Part shown: in pieces, positions 49,342-60,584 of the stretch
Layout of the letters: the number at the start of each line of letters is the position of its first letter
How positions within the stretch are numbered: position 1 is the stretch's first letter
Assembly (NCBI GenBank): GCA_030522415.1
Contig: CM060113.1
Coordinates: 7,439,967 to 7,503,966, forward strand
Reading direction: 5' to 3'
From: Channallabes apus
Lineage: Eukaryota; Chordata; Actinopteri; Siluriformes; Clariidae
Length of the DNA stretch: 64,000 nucleotides
Program-made: the position numbers and the translations under genes
The notes under the pieces: generated by a model
What the model was told of the DNA's origin: nothing
What the model saw: the letters and a program-made list of their open reading frames with translations, nothing else
Database searches by the model: none

Positions 49342-49538
49342 ATGATGACTGTCACCTAGTCAGTTACAAGAAACTGACGAGCAAGATGTTGAACCTTCAT
49401 GCTCTTCGCTTCCTACCACCAGGAGCCGAGGAGAGCTATGAGAAGGACATGGATATCAAGAAGTATGTAGTGGACCTGATGTTCAAGCGTTTCGATGCAG
49501 ATGGGAGCAGACAAGTGGATAGCAGCGAGATTTCACAG
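49342..49538 (+). CDS. fstl4: follistatin-like protein exon: linker and EF-hand 1
   Basis: The acceptor is CTCTCTACAG|AT and the donor is CACAG|GTGCTT. The exon gives two bases of a split Asp codon plus 65 codons, ending exactly on a codon. The translation begins DDC (partner of the Kazal exon's CFYK), continues with a helical linker (YKKLTSKMLNLHALRF) and reaches an EF-hand: YVVDLMFKRF, then the loop DADGSRQVDSSE. Loop positions 1, 3, 5, 9 and 12 (D, D, S, D, E) fit calcium binding, but position 6 is Arg where Gly is usual, so binding may be weakened. The order Kazal, EF pair matches FSTL4/5. The frame stays open after 49538 only into intron. Confidence 0.9.
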
Positions 49539-49607
49539 GTGCTTTATCAAACTATTATGAGTCAAATAATTTGTTCTTTATATTATTACCATAATTTTTT
49601 TTTTTTG

Positions 49608-49626
49608 TTTTTTATTATTATTATTT

Positions 49627-49686
<60 letters not shown>
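49608..49686. repeat. (ATT)n microsatellite
   Basis: ATT repeats shortly after the EF-hand exon. A second ATT array lies at 50505-50548. Confidence 0.95.
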
Positions 49687-49687
<1 letters not shown>

Positions 49688-49689
49688 GT

Positions 49690-50500
49690 TAAAAGCTTCT
49701 CACAATACTGGAGATTAAAATTTCAATACAAAATTCATGATGTAAAAATAAAAGAGTCAATGTCCTTATTCAAATGAAGAGTCATTTTAGCTGTTATATC
49801 AACATATTTACATCTTATGACATCTTATGATGCCTGACGGGAGATGATGATAGAAGTTGTGTCAGTTGTATTCTTATGAATATCTTTTTTTCATCACATA
49901 GCCGTGTTACATTTTTACTCCTGAAAGTATTCTATCAAGGAATCTTTTATGCAGTATATAGAGAAATAATGACGGTCGTCTAAATGAGTTTAAGTTATAT
50001 GGCTGAGGAGAGATAGAGGGGAAAAGGTCATCCTACCCCAGCACATTCACATGAATATGGTCCAGAATTAGATGCCCTCTGCGTTCTCCTTTCACTCGTC
50101 AGTCTATTCGAATGAACAGTGGAGCTGACGTGCGGCGGCGTTGTGAGCCGCTTGCTGACTCTATCTTATTTACACTCTCTTGAATGAAGGTGATGGGGAA
50201 GCGAGTGCAAAATGACCTTTTCATGCCCCTTCACTCTGAAAAGGTCAGTGCTGTGAGGGTTTCCCATTATATTAAAGTACTGGGAAAAAAGTCATTTTTG
50301 GAGTTTCATTATAGGAAAAACTAACATTCTATCTATCTATCTATTTGGTTACTTACTTGTTGATCTTTTTCTATTACAAAAAAGACTGTTTTAATTTTTT
50401 TATTTAATTAACATTTTTCTAGTTAGTTTAAATACTGTACTGCTGCCAGCACCTCTTGATCTCAATTAATGAGTTTGTTGGGTTTGTTTCTTCTTCTTCT
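49690..50500. other. intronic sequence, nothing recognised
   Basis: No coding or repeat similarity is seen. Confidence 0.4.
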
Positions 50501-50504
50501 TCTA

Positions 50505-50548
<44 letters not shown>

Positions 50549-51098
50549 CAGTGGTGTCAAAAGTATTCACATTCATTACTTGAGTAGAAGTATAGATACT
50601 AGGGTTCAAAAACACTTCTTTAGAAGTTGTAGTATCAACCCAAGCTTTTTAGTTAAGAAATAGTTTAAAAGTACTGGTTTCAAAACTACTTAAAGTATAA
50701 AAGTAAAAGTACTGTGAGGGGCGACAAAGGCATTAAGGTCACGCTTTCTGATCTTGCGCCGGGGGGGGAGGGGGGGTGCGTTGTGTGCGTTCTTATCATG
50801 CGACTGGGGGGGTGGGGCGGGTGTTGTGCGCGTTCTTATCATGCGACCGGGGGGGGGCGGGAGTTGTGCACGTTCTTATCATGCGACCGGGGGGGTTGTG
50901 CGTTCTGATCATAAAAATAGAGTAACGAGGCTATTTCTAAAATGTAAGGAGAAGAAAGTACAGATAATTGCTTAAAAATGTAAGGAGTAGAAGTAAAAAG
51001 TCGGCTGAAAAATAATTACTCCAGTAAAGTATAGATACCCAAAATTTCAACTTAAGTAAGGTAACGAAGTATTTGTTCTTCGTTACTTGACACCTCTG
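50549..51098 (+). mobile_element. CAGTGGTGTCAA-ended non-autonomous DNA element
   Basis: The left end CAGTGGTGTCAAAAGTA and right end (inverse) CAGAGGTGTCAAGTAAC are imperfect inverted repeats. It is inserted in an ATT microsatellite, so ATTATTAT occurs on both sides. The centre (50755-50900) holds three or four units of 'cttatcatgcgac' plus long G runs. A second arm copy lies inverted at 43068-43290. Confidence 0.7.
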
Positions 51099-51464
51099 AT
51101 TATTATTATAAACAAAACGTCTCGGGTTACTTTGCTGCAACCCTGTTCCCTGAAAAGGCGGGAACGCGATGCTGCGTGAAAACGCTATGGGAACATCTTA
51201 CTGTGTTGCCGGTTGTGAAGCATGTGTGTATCAAACACACCAAATTTTGGCATATATAACCTCGGTCGGGTGATCTCATCTGATGAAGCGCACCTGCAGG
51301 TTATAAATAGGAGTGAACCGGAAACATTCCGCAGATCAATTTTGTCTGAAAGGACTTCCAGTCACGCAAGCAGTGCAGCATTGGAGCGCAGCTTTTAACC
51401 CTGTCCCCGCTTTTTCAGGGAACAGGGTTACAGCAAAGTAACCTGAGATGTTCACTTTAAAAAG

Positions 51465-51870
51465 CTACACTCGATGCTCCATGAAAACGCTATGGGAACG
51501 AGAATACCAACGCAGCCGCACTGCAAGTGTCTGGACCCCCAAAGTTGTGTAGCGTGTGCCAAGGAGGTCTCAGAGCTAGCTCTGGGAGGCTGACTCGAGG
51601 ACCCGTGAGCCCTGAGTAGCATAAACATCCAGAATATAAAATCTATCAAAAATTTGTGCGAAGAGGACCAACCTGCCGCATGACACACTTGCTCCCCCCG
51701 GTTGCGGTCCCCGTAGCATATGAAAAGCTGCTCTGACTTATGCCACTGGCTAGTGCGGTGGACGTAAATCTGAAGAGCACGTACTGGGCACAGTAAGTGA
51801 AGTCTTTGCTGCTCCGGAGCTGTAGAAGGCAGAGGACAGAATGCTTTGAGAGCAACTGGGTGCATGGTTT
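51465..51870 (-). pseudogene. DIRS tyrosine recombinase, broken
   Basis: Fragments include LLCPVRALQIYVHRTSQWHK, SEQLFICYGDRNRG and AAGWSSSHKFLIDF, the last being close to the HxxR/catalytic part of DIRS recombinases. The order of pieces is disturbed and segments between them are missing, so the gene is dead. In life this enzyme would integrate the circular DNA copy. Confidence 0.8.
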
Positions 51871-52419
51871 AGAATGGAACTTTCAGGAGATAGTTCGGGT
51901 GAGGATGCAGAATAACTTTGACCAGCCCAGGGGCAAAGTCTAGGCAAGATGGAGAGACTGACAAAGTCTGCAGATCTCCAATTCACTTCAGAGAAGTAAC
52001 GGCCATGAGACAAACCATCATAAGAGTCAGAAACCTACAGTAACAGGCGCTGACTCTTGTGGTTCAAAAGGGGTGTCAATCAGACCTTTGAGCACAATAG
52101 ATAAGTTCCCAGAAAGGACAGTGGCTCTAGTGGGCGGCCTCAACCATTTAGTTCCATGAATAAAACAGGCACTAAAGTGTGCTTTCCCACAGAAACCCCG
52201 TCAGTCAGAACATGACAAGGCGAAATAGCAGCTACATACATTCTGAGAGAAGTAGTTCATAAGCCCGAGGACAACTTTCTTGCAGAAACTCCAGCACTGA
52301 AACGATTCGGCAGTGGATTGGGTCTACATGTTTTGCCATGCACCAACTTTCAAATACACTCCCTTTGAGGGCATAAGTTCTTCTAGAGGAGGGAGCCCTA
52401 GCGCTTAAAATAGTTTCAA

Positions 52420-53690
52420 TTACACTGGCTGGTTAAGACCAGTATCTCTTAATTGGTCCCGATCAGGGGCCAGATGTGAAGGTTCCAGAGCTCGGGCCAC
52501 AGATGAAATATTGTCAGCTGAGCCTGAGACAGAAGATCCCTCTTCACTGGAATCACAGACGGTGAGCCATCGAGGAGAGATATTAGATCCGAGAACCACG
52601 ATCTGGTCGACCAACGGGGCGCTATCAGTAAGAGGCGCAAACCCTGTTGACGACTCTCGCCAAGACTCCCGGGAGCAGAGCTATTGGGAAAAACGCATAA
52701 AGGCGTAATCTGGGCCACGTATGGGCCAAGGCGTCCAGATCCAGGGGAGCTGGAAAAGTCAGACAGTAGTAAAGAGGACTTTTGCTGTTTCTTGCGAGGC
52801 AAAGAGGTCCACCACTGCTACATGAAATCTCTCCCAGATTGACTGACTACTTCGGGGTGGAGTTTCCATTCCCCATGTGTCAGAGCTTGACTGGACAGCC
52901 AATCTGCTCCCACATTCATATGCCCTGGAATGTAAATCTCCCTGTCTGACAGGAACTTGTCCTGTGCCCAAAGCTGAACCTGGTTCTAGCTTATTCAAGC
53001 GGCGTGAGCTCAGTCCGCCCTGGCAATTTATATATGAGACTACCGTAGTGTTGTCCACCCACACTAGGACATGGTATCCTCTCAATTGCTGGAGGAAGTG
53101 CATTAGGGCAAGAAATAGAGCCATCATTTTGAGGCAATTAATGTGCCAAGCGAGAAGATGACCTCTCCAGCTCCCTTGGGCTGGACGGCCATCTAAGACC
53201 GCACCCCAGCCCATGAGGGAAGCGTCTGTCGTTAGCATCTTGTGACGACAAGACGGACTTAGAGTGGGACCCAGAGTCAGAAACCGGGATCTGAACCACA
53301 TAGAAAGCGAACGAAGCCCTGGCGCGTAACCCTTATTGGAGTGAAATCCTCAAGTGAAATCCCCTGTTTCTTAGCCACAACTGAAATGCTCTCATGTGCA
53401 GAAGGCCGAAAGGTATCACCGTGGATGCAGCTGCCATGAGAGCTAAAGATCTCTGAAAGTGATGAACAGTCACTTTCTGGTCTAGCTTGATTTCCTTGAG
53501 GGGTGTTGAGAATGGATTTGACACGAGCGGGAGACAGCTGTGCCCGCTTACGATCAAATCCTATGTGACATCCAAATATATTCAGGCAAGAGCACGTTGG
53601 GTCTCAATCCTAAGGAACAAAGATGAGCGAGGACCACATCTCGATGTCGAAGCGCTAGCTCCTGAGACTGGGCCAGCCAGTCATCTATGT
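52420..53690 (-). pseudogene. DIRS reverse transcriptase C-part, RNase H and MT-like part
   Basis: From 53690 down: NYIDDWLAQSQELALRHRDV (the RT active-site YIDD motif), HFQRSLALMAAASTVIPFGL, then RNase H with LTTDASLMGWGAVLDG and WVDNTTVVSYINCQGGLSSR. After a frameshift near 52980 come IAPRWSTRSWFSDLISLLDG and LSQAQLTIFHL, from the methyltransferase-like tail. Several stops and frame changes are present. The N-terminal part of the same RT is on the far side of the L2 insertion. Confidence 0.88.
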
Positions 53691-53694
53691 AATT
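53690..53694. repeat. target duplication TAATT (left) of the L2
   Basis: TAATT here and at 55924-55928. Joining the flanks restores an uninterrupted DIRS RT reading across the site. Confidence 0.75.
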
Positions 53695-55773
53695 GATAGA
53701 CTACATCTTGATATTCTTGCCAAATATAATAACGCTCTTTCTACCGCCCTTAATATTCACGCCCCACTCAAATGCAGAATCGTACCTTCTACACATACAT
53801 CACCCTGGTTTACCCCCTCACTTCGCAAATTGAAAACCACTGGTCGTCGCCTGGAACGCCTTTATAGGAAAACTGGCTTGACCGTGCATCTTCTTGCATA
53901 CAAGGATCACATTCAGCTATATAAATTAGCTTTAAATAATGCACGATCCAGCTATTATTCTACTCTGATCACAAATGCATCTTCCCGTCCTAAAACACTG
54001 TTTTCTGTAGTTAACAAACTCACTAGCCCTCCTGTCCCTCCTATGACCAACTCTGTAGATCTCTGTGAGTCATTCTTACTTTACTTCCAAAATAAAATAA
54101 CTCATATACATTCTCTCTTTTCAACAGTATACTCCCCTATTCACTCAAATGACTTCCCCATGGACTTTGCAACTGGTATTTTTACTGATTTTGATCCTCC
54201 AACTCCTGCTTTTATTTCCGAATTACTCAGTAAAGTCAATCCTTCTTTCTGTCACCTTGATCCTGCCCCTACGTCCCTGCTTAAATACTCTGCACCTGTT
54301 ATTTCACGGCCTATTTCACTTCTCATTTCTAAAATCTTGAACACTGGTGTTGTTCCTCTTGAATTAAAAACTGCAGCTGTCACACCAGTCTTAAAGAAAC
54401 CTGGCCTTGACCCGGCTGATATGGCCAACTACCGACCAATTTCAAATCTTCCGCTACTTTCCAAAATACTTGAAAAAGTTGTTGCTGTTCAACTACAGTC
54501 CTATTTGTCATCTCATAATCTGTATGAATGTTTCCAATCCGGTTTTCGCCCTCACCACAGTACAGAGACAGCGCTTCTTAAGGTTGTCAATGACCTTCTT
54601 ATGGCTTCTGATGCTGGCTCTGCTAGCATTTTGATTCTGTTAGACCTCTCTTCTGCATTTGATACTATCTCTCACAATATTCTCATCTCACGACTCTCTG
54701 CTCTTGGTATTTCTGGAACTGCCTTATCCTGGTTCGCTTCTTATCTGTCTGACCGACAACACTATATTACTATCCACCAATCTAAATCTTCTACCGCTCC
54801 TGTTTCTCATGGTGTTCCGCAGGGTTCTGTTCTTGGCCCACTACTGTTCATCATCTACATGCTTCCTCTAGGTAAAATCATCCGCCGCCATGGTTTCAAT
54901 TTCCACTGTTATGCAGACGACACTCAACTCTATATCAGCTTTCGACACTACCATCCCTTTCCCACTAACACCGTTTCTGATTGTATTGATGACATAAATG
55001 CTTGGATGACTAGTAACCTTCTCAAGCTCAATACTGACAAAACAGATTTTTTACTTGTTGGTTCACCTAAAACCATTGCAGCTCTCTGTACTGATACTGT
55101 TAACATTTCCGGGACCTTGGTTAGATCTTCCACCACCGTTAAAAATCTGGGTATAACTTTTGACTCCCATCTTTCCTTTCTACCTCACATTTCTTCACTT
55201 ACTAAATCTGCCTTCTATCACCTCCGTAATATAGCTCGTCTACGACCCTTCTTAGACATCAAGGATGCTGAGACACTGGTCCACGCTTTCATTACTTCTC
55301 GACTCGACTACTGTAATTCTCTTTTCTATGGTCTACCAAATACAACATTAAATAAGCTCCAATACATTCAGAACTCTGCTGCTAGGGTCCTCACTTATTC
55401 AAAGAAATCCTCACACATCACTCCCATCCTACACAAACTTCATTGGCTACCCATTCGCTCCCGCATCCAATACAAGATTCTCCTTATCACCTTCAAAGCA
55501 CTCCATGGTCTTGCCCCTCCATATATCTCAGATCTTATTCATACTTACTCCCCTGCTCGCACACTCCGATCTGCAGATGATGGTCTACTGGTAATTTCTC
55601 GTCATAGATTAGCATCATTTGGAGGACGAGCATTTAGCATTTCTGCCCCCACACTCTGGAATTCTATTCCCAAACACATCCGTGATCTTTCTTCATTACA
55701 GGATTTCAAAACCCACCTTAAAACATATCTTTTCTCGTCCTGTTTTTCCACTCTTTTGAATATGTGTTAGATA
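53695..55773 (+). CDS. L2 LINE ORF2 reverse transcriptase, 5'-truncated, otherwise open
   Basis: The frame is open from the first base of the insertion (DRLHLDILAKYNNAL...) to a stop at 55771-55773, about 692 codons without damage. The endonuclease and any ORF1 are missing through 5' truncation, so the product cannot support its own retrotransposition. RT motifs in order: KKPGLDPADMANYRPISNLP, FQSGFRPHHSTETALLKVVN, LLDLSSAFDTISHNIL, HGVPQGSVLGPLLFIIY, the catalytic YADDTQLY near 54910, LKLNTDKTDFLLVG and KNLGITFDSHLSF, followed by the C-terminal region (RLDYCNSLFYGLP, LHWLPIRSRIQYKIL) typical of L2/CR1-superfamily elements. The insertion is young relative to its DIRS host. Confidence 0.92.
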
Positions 55774-55923
55774 AACACTACCAGTTTTCATGTTTATCTA
55801 TATTTTGTTTTGTCATTTTTCAAATGTCTCTTTCTATGTGTAAGCATTTTTGTTATTGTAAAGCGACCTTGAGTCTCTTGAAAGGCGCTATATAAAATAA
55901 ACTTATTATTATTATTTTATTAT
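53695..55923 (+). mobile_element. L2-clade LINE, 5'-truncated
   Basis: The 3' end shows the L2-type terminus ('tgtaaagcgaccttgagtct', 'ggcgctatataaaataaa') followed by an ATT microsatellite. The 5' end starts abruptly inside ORF2. A 5-bp target duplication TAATT flanks it. It contains a single long open frame. Confidence 0.9.
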
Positions 55924-55928
55924 TAATT

Positions 55929-56180
55929 CAATGTACGGATGCCCTGGAGTTATAAAGGAGGCAGAACTGCATCCATGCATTTTGTGTATGTGGGGGAGAG
56001 AGCTAGACCAAATGGAAGGACCCGATACTGCTAAGATTCGCCCCCGAAAGCGAACCTCAGCAACCTCCTGTGTTGTGGCAATATTTCTATATGAAAGTAT
56101 GCATCCTTCAGTTCGATTGTCACAAATCAATCCCTTGGTTGGATTTGAGAAACAATCACTTTGACAGTCAACATTTTGAA
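55929..56180 (-). pseudogene. DIRS reverse transcriptase N-part
   Basis: The minus frame reads FRGRILAVSGPSIWSSSLPH, then KMHGCSSASFITPGHPYIEL. It joins directly to NYIDDWL on the far side of the L2. This is the RT palm segment just before the YIDD motif, with substitutions. Confidence 0.8.
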
Positions 56181-56189
56181 GCTGTATTT

Positions 56190-57535
56190 ATTTATTTATT
56201 TTTTAGATAGCAGTTCAGCCCGCAAAAGCAGTTAAGTGTTAGATGTTCGGCATCCTGAAACATGCCAGGAAAAGACCGAAGAACTAACATTTTATTGTTA
56301 GTGGTGGCGGAGCATGAACACCGACCTCCTGGGGGTGCCAGGGAGAACACTTCATTCTCGAAAGTAATTCTACATGCCTCTCCCTGTTGGGTGGCCACCC
56401 CCACGGTCCTGGGCACATGAGCCTCAGGACTTCTTTGTGACTAAGACAGTATGCCGATCCGTCTTCTTCTTTGAGGCGGATTGCAAAGCGCTGCGCGCCG
56501 CACCCCAATCTTTACGAGGGGGTGCCCAGCTCAAAACACTCTCATTGTGTGCTTCACGCCTCGCAAGAATCAGACCCGGTCAAGACTGGGTGGCCGACAG
56601 TCCCGACTCTTGAGCACGGCGGGGAAGGAATTTCCCGAAGGCTTGTTCATATAACTTTGCCTCATGAACCAAGTGCCGACCGTGTTAACGGCGTCGCCAA
56701 ACAGGCCGGAAGGCATGATGGGGGCATCAAGGAGGAATGCACGATCCTTATCCTTGATGCCTGTGAGATTCAGCCACAAGTGCCCCTCTGCGGAAACCAT
56801 CGCAGCCATAAAAATGCCATCTGCTTTGTTGCACAAAGAGACAAGTCTGTGGCCCGTCGTAATTCCAGAACGCCTTATCTTCAAGAGCCCCGCCAGTGCT
56901 CAAGTCTCTTAGCAGGTCAGCCTAGTAGGCTTGTAAAACCGTCATGATGTGCAGTGGAGCACCAACCTGACCTGCTGCCTGATAAGCTTTTCCCTCCAGG
57001 GAAGATGAAAGTCTACACAGCTTATAAGTGTTAGCTTTTCAGGGAGGATGATGTCATAGGAGAGAGATAGCCTAGAAGCGTCTCTTCTTTCTGGGGCGTC
57101 ATCATATTGTATAACCCCGCGCTTACACATCAACTATATTTAAATAAATAAATAAGTCGATGGCACGAAAACATGGGATGAATAAAGCTTACTCCATGAA
57201 AGGATTAACTCGTCGTGGAGGTTGCTAAGGAAAGGGAGAGAGAGTCATTGAGGCTCCGCCCCCCCGTCCACCGACAGAAACCTGTCGTCTAATTTCAAGT
57301 GCTTGGAGGCTATTTCCATCTCCATGGAAGCGAGAGAAAATATCTATCCTGCCCATTTCACAAGAAGCGCCAGGGAAGAGAAGCGGACGGAGGAATTTCC
57401 CAATCCGATGAGAGCGCGAGAGAAAGGAGGAGAATCCGTCTCCCGCAGCTCTGCCGGATGGACGTCGTTTTAAGCCCTAGGAATGCGCCGCGGCTCGTAG
57501 CTTCTCTGTAAAGAATGCTCAGCCATATCTGTGAG
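56190..57535 (-). pseudogene. DIRS gag-like region, broken
   Basis: The minus-strand segment at 56830-56700 reads HLWLNLTGIKDKDRAFLLDA, then PIMPSGLFGDAVNTV, typical of fish DIRS gag. Further pieces occur at 57130-56950 (YDDAPERRDASRL; REKLIRQQVRLVLHC). Frames change repeatedly. The 5' part near 57.2-57.5 kb is unrecognised. Confidence 0.7.
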
Positions 57536-57699
57536 TTAAACACTTTCTTATTTCGCTGGTTTACGAGCACACATGCGAACACAAAACGTCATGAAGACAA
57601 AGAGATCTGAGGAATGTTTCCGGTTCACTCCTATTTCTAACATGCAGGTGCGCTTCATCAGATGACACACGCAGCATCGAGTGTAGCTTTTGAACGGGA

Positions 57700-58430
57700 A
57701 CATATGGCTCATTGTCCTTTAATTATACTTTTGCCTGATATGTAATAATAATAATAATAATAATATTACAAGTAATAGCAATCATTTTATATATACAGAC
57801 ACACAAGGTGATATAAAAAAGTTTAGACATCGGCCTGTGTACAATTCTGACCACTTGCGTTACCACTTCTGCTACTTCATCATGGACAGCAAGTTAGAAC
57901 AAAGAGCGAACGTAAAATTCTGAGTAAAACTGGACAAATCTTCAACGTTTGACATGTTTATAGCAATGCTGCAATGAGTCAATTGAGGTGTTTTGATTGG
58001 CACGAATGATTCAAGATCAGAAGATCATCACTGGAAGACGACTAGAGATCAGCCAGAGCTCTAACGTGCTCAACCCCTGAAAATGTCAAAACCAGTCGGC
58101 AATGAATGTCGGATGACTTCATGTGGAGAATCATTGACAAGTGACTAACTTGGGCGTGTACGACCCTGAGAAGAAGCAACAGTTTTGCTTCAGTTTTGTC
58201 TTCACAATTGAAGAGCCCATCGTCTTTACAACCGAGAGAGACAAGGCAGGTCTGTAGCTCGACCAATGCATGCTCATCTAAAATTTGCCGCATTTAGCAT
58301 TGTGAATTTTTTCCCCACGGGCCAGACCATCAACATGGCGTTTTATGGCGCCTGAGGAAGGACGTAAGGCGAATACGTGGTGCGCAACACTCGAGAGTTT
58401 TTGATACAACCTTGTATGTGTATTTATGTA
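57700..58430. other. intronic sequence, nothing recognised
   Basis: A TAA microsatellite lies at 57744-57765. No coding similarity. Confidence 0.45.
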
Positions 58431-58436
58431 TATATA

Positions 58437-59995
58437 CAAACCGGATTCCAAAAAAGTTGGGACACTAAACAAATTGTGAATAAAAACTGAATGCAATGAT
58501 GTGGAGATGGCAAATGTTAATATTTTATTCAGAATAGAACTTAGATGACAGATCAAAAGTTTAATCCGAGAAAATGTATCATTTTAAAGGAAAAATATGT
58601 TGATTCCAAATTTCACGGTGTCAACAAATCCCAAAAAAGTTGGGACAAGTAGCAATAAGAGGCTGAAAAAAGTAAATTTGAGCATAACGAAGAGTTGGAA
58701 GACCAATTAACAGTAATTAGGTTAATTGGCAACATGATTGGGTATAAAAAGAGCTTCTCAGAGTGGCAGTGTCTCTCAGAAGCCAAGATGGGTAGAGGAT
58801 CACCAATTCCCACAATGTTGCGCAGAAAGATAGTGGAGCAATATCAGAAAGGTGTTACCCAGCGGAAATTTGCAAAGACTTTGCAGTTATCATCATCAAC
58901 TGTGCATAATATCATCTGAAGATTCAGAGAATCTGGAACAATCTCTGTGCGTAAGGGTCAAGGGCGTAAAACCATACTGGATGCCCGTGATCACCGGGCC
59001 CTTAAACGACACTGCACCACAAACAGGAATGCTACTGTAAAGGAAATCACAGAATGGGTTCAGGAATACTTCCAGAAACCATTGTCAGTGAACATAATCC
59101 ACCGTGCCATCCGCCGTTGCCAGCTGAAACTCTACAGTGCAAAGAAGAAGCCATTTCTAAGCAAGATCCACAAGCACAGGCGTGTTCATTGGGCCAGGGA
59201 TCATTTAAAATGGAGTGTGGCAAAATGGAAGACGATTCGAAGTTCTTTGTTGGAAATGTGGGACGCCATGTCATCTGGATCAAAGAGGACAAGGACAACC
59301 CAAGTTGTTATCAACGCTCAGTTCAGAAGCCTGCATCTCTGATGGTATGGGGTTGCATGAGTGCGTGTGGCATGGGCAGCTTGCATGTCTGGAAAGGCAC
59401 CAGCAATGCAGAAAAATATATTCAGGTTCTAGAACAACATCTATTCATCTCTTTCAGGGAAGACCCTGCATTTTTCAACAAGATAATGCCAGACCACATT
59501 CTGCATCAATCACAACATCATGGCTGCGTAGGAGAAGGATCCGGGTACTGAAATGGCCAGTCTGCAATCCAGATCTTTCCCCTATAGAGAACATTTGGCG
59601 CATCATAAAGAGGAAGGAGCGACAAAGAAGGCCCAAGACGATTGAACAGTTAGAGGCCTGTATTAGACAAGAATGGGAGAGCATTCCTATTTCTAAACTT
59701 GAGAAACTGGTCTCCTCGGTCCCCAGACGTTTGTTGAGTGTTGTAAGAAGAAGGGGAGATGCCACACAGTGGTGAAAATGGCCTTGTCCCAACTTTTTTG
59801 GGATTTGTTGACACCATGACATTTTGATTCACCATATTTTTCCCTTAAAATTATACATTTTCTCAGTTTAAACTTTTGTTCCGTGATTTATGTTCTATTC
59901 TGAATAAAATATTGACATTTGCCATCTCCACATCATTGCATTCAGTTTTTATTCACAATTTGTTTAGTGTCCCAACTTTTTTGGAATCTGGTTTG
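58437..59995 (+). mobile_element. Tc1-like transposon, second family, inactive
   Basis: Target TA at 58435-58436 and 59996-59997. The ends are CAAACCGGATTCC and its inverse with one mismatch. The inverted repeats are about 210 bp, each with an inner direct-repeat copy of 'tcccaaaaaagttgggac' or close (about 58630-58648 and 59784-59802). IR/DR structure is complete but the transposase is broken. Confidence 0.93.
58788..59775 (+). pseudogene. Tc1-like transposase, one stop and two frameshifts
   Basis: Starts MGRGSPIPTMLRRKIVEQYQ with the helix-turn-helix QRKFAKTLQLSSSTVHNII. An in-frame TGA follows at 58917-58919. The same frame continues with SGTISVRKGQGRKTILD and [20 protein letters not shown] to about 59230. 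The frame then shifts ([39 protein letters not shown]) and shifts again near 59450 ([32 protein letters not shown]; stop TGA at 59773). The first catalytic Asp region is damaged at the first shift. Not functional. Confidence 0.92.
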
Positions 59996-59997
59996 TA

Positions 59998-60135
59998 CAT
60001 CGACCTGGGTCAATGGTTCAATTCCTGCCTTGGTTCTGTGTGCGTGAAGTTTGCCTGTTTTCCCCATGCATTGTGGGTACTCTGGTTTCAGGCAGGATAA
60101 GCTGACTGGCTTTTCCAAATTGCTCAAAGTGTGGG
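59998..60135 (+). repeat. SINE fragment next to the Tc1 element
   Basis: 'tcaatggttcaattcctgcc' (B box) and following body 'ttgtgggtactctggtttc' match the SINE family. The head is missing at the Tc1 junction. Confidence 0.65.
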
Positions 60136-60463
60136 TGTGTGATTTTACACAATTTATTTGCATTTAATGTAAAGAAATGAGGGATGGCTCAAGACTTTTA
60201 ACATGTGTACAGTATATCATGTATATGTCATGATGTTGATGATGTGCTATAATTGAAAAATAATTAACTTTATGTCAGCCTATATGACATGACCACTTTA
60301 TACAGTATTTTCATTCCTTTCATGGTACGGGTCTGAACAACATACAAATTTAGAATGTCAGCGTAGAGCTCCAGGATATTTGTCTTTGTGTTATAACTCC
60401 GTTCCTGAGACAGCAGGACAGTTTATGTACTAACAGACTCCTCTACGTGTTACTCTTCTTCAG

Positions 60464-60584
60464 GTCATCAAACAAGAAGACTTGAGAAACACAGCATCGG
60501 AGTGCACGCTATTCGACCTGCTCAAATACGACGATATAGATGATGACGAGCACCTGACGAGGAATGAGTTCTACACTGCTTTTG
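60464..60584 (+). CDS. fstl4: follistatin-like protein exon: EF-hand 2
   Basis: The acceptor is TACTCTTCTTCAG|GTC and the donor is TTTG|GTGGGT. It encodes 40 codons plus one base, in frame with the previous exon (…SEISQ|VIKQEDL…). After an amphipathic stretch (CTFDLLKY-like) comes the second EF-hand. Taking the second Asp of YDD as position 1, the loop is DIDDDEHLTRNE, with Asp at 1, 3 and 5 and Glu at 12; His at 7 and Thr at 9 are acceptable. The segment FYTAF that follows is the conserved lead-in to the Ig domains in FSTL4/5. Those exons lie beyond the window. Confidence 0.9.

Larger units (their letters stand above)
51113..57695 (-). mobile_element. DIRS-type tyrosine-recombinase retrotransposon, decayed
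   Basis: Inverted terminal repeats: 51276-51330 ('catctgatgaagcgcacctg', 'ggagtgaaccggaaac') is the inverse of 57610-57665. An internal complementary region at 51405-51478 matches the outer ends (51117-51160 inverted; the start of the other repeat near 57670-57690). Minus-strand order is gag, RT, RNase H and methyltransferase-like part, then tyrosine recombinase, which is the DIRS layout. Stops and frameshifts occur throughout. An L2 LINE (53695-55923) splits the RT. Confidence 0.9.
49539..60463 (+). other. fstl intron, 10.9 kb, phase 0
   Basis: Donor GTGCTT at 49539, acceptor TACTCTTCTTCAG at 60463. It holds the DIRS/L2 nest and a dead Tc1 element. Confidence 0.82.

Noticed and set aside
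49386..49718. 110-codon frame continuing past the EF-hand exon
   Set aside because: The extension is ATT microsatellite in the intron after a clear donor site at 49538.
53695..55773. Long reverse transcriptase frame taken as a host gene
   Set aside because: It lies in a 5'-truncated L2 with a target duplication and a LINE 3' tail.
56471..56947. 158-codon plus-strand frame in the DIRS element
   Set aside because: It is the antisense shadow of the decayed gag region.
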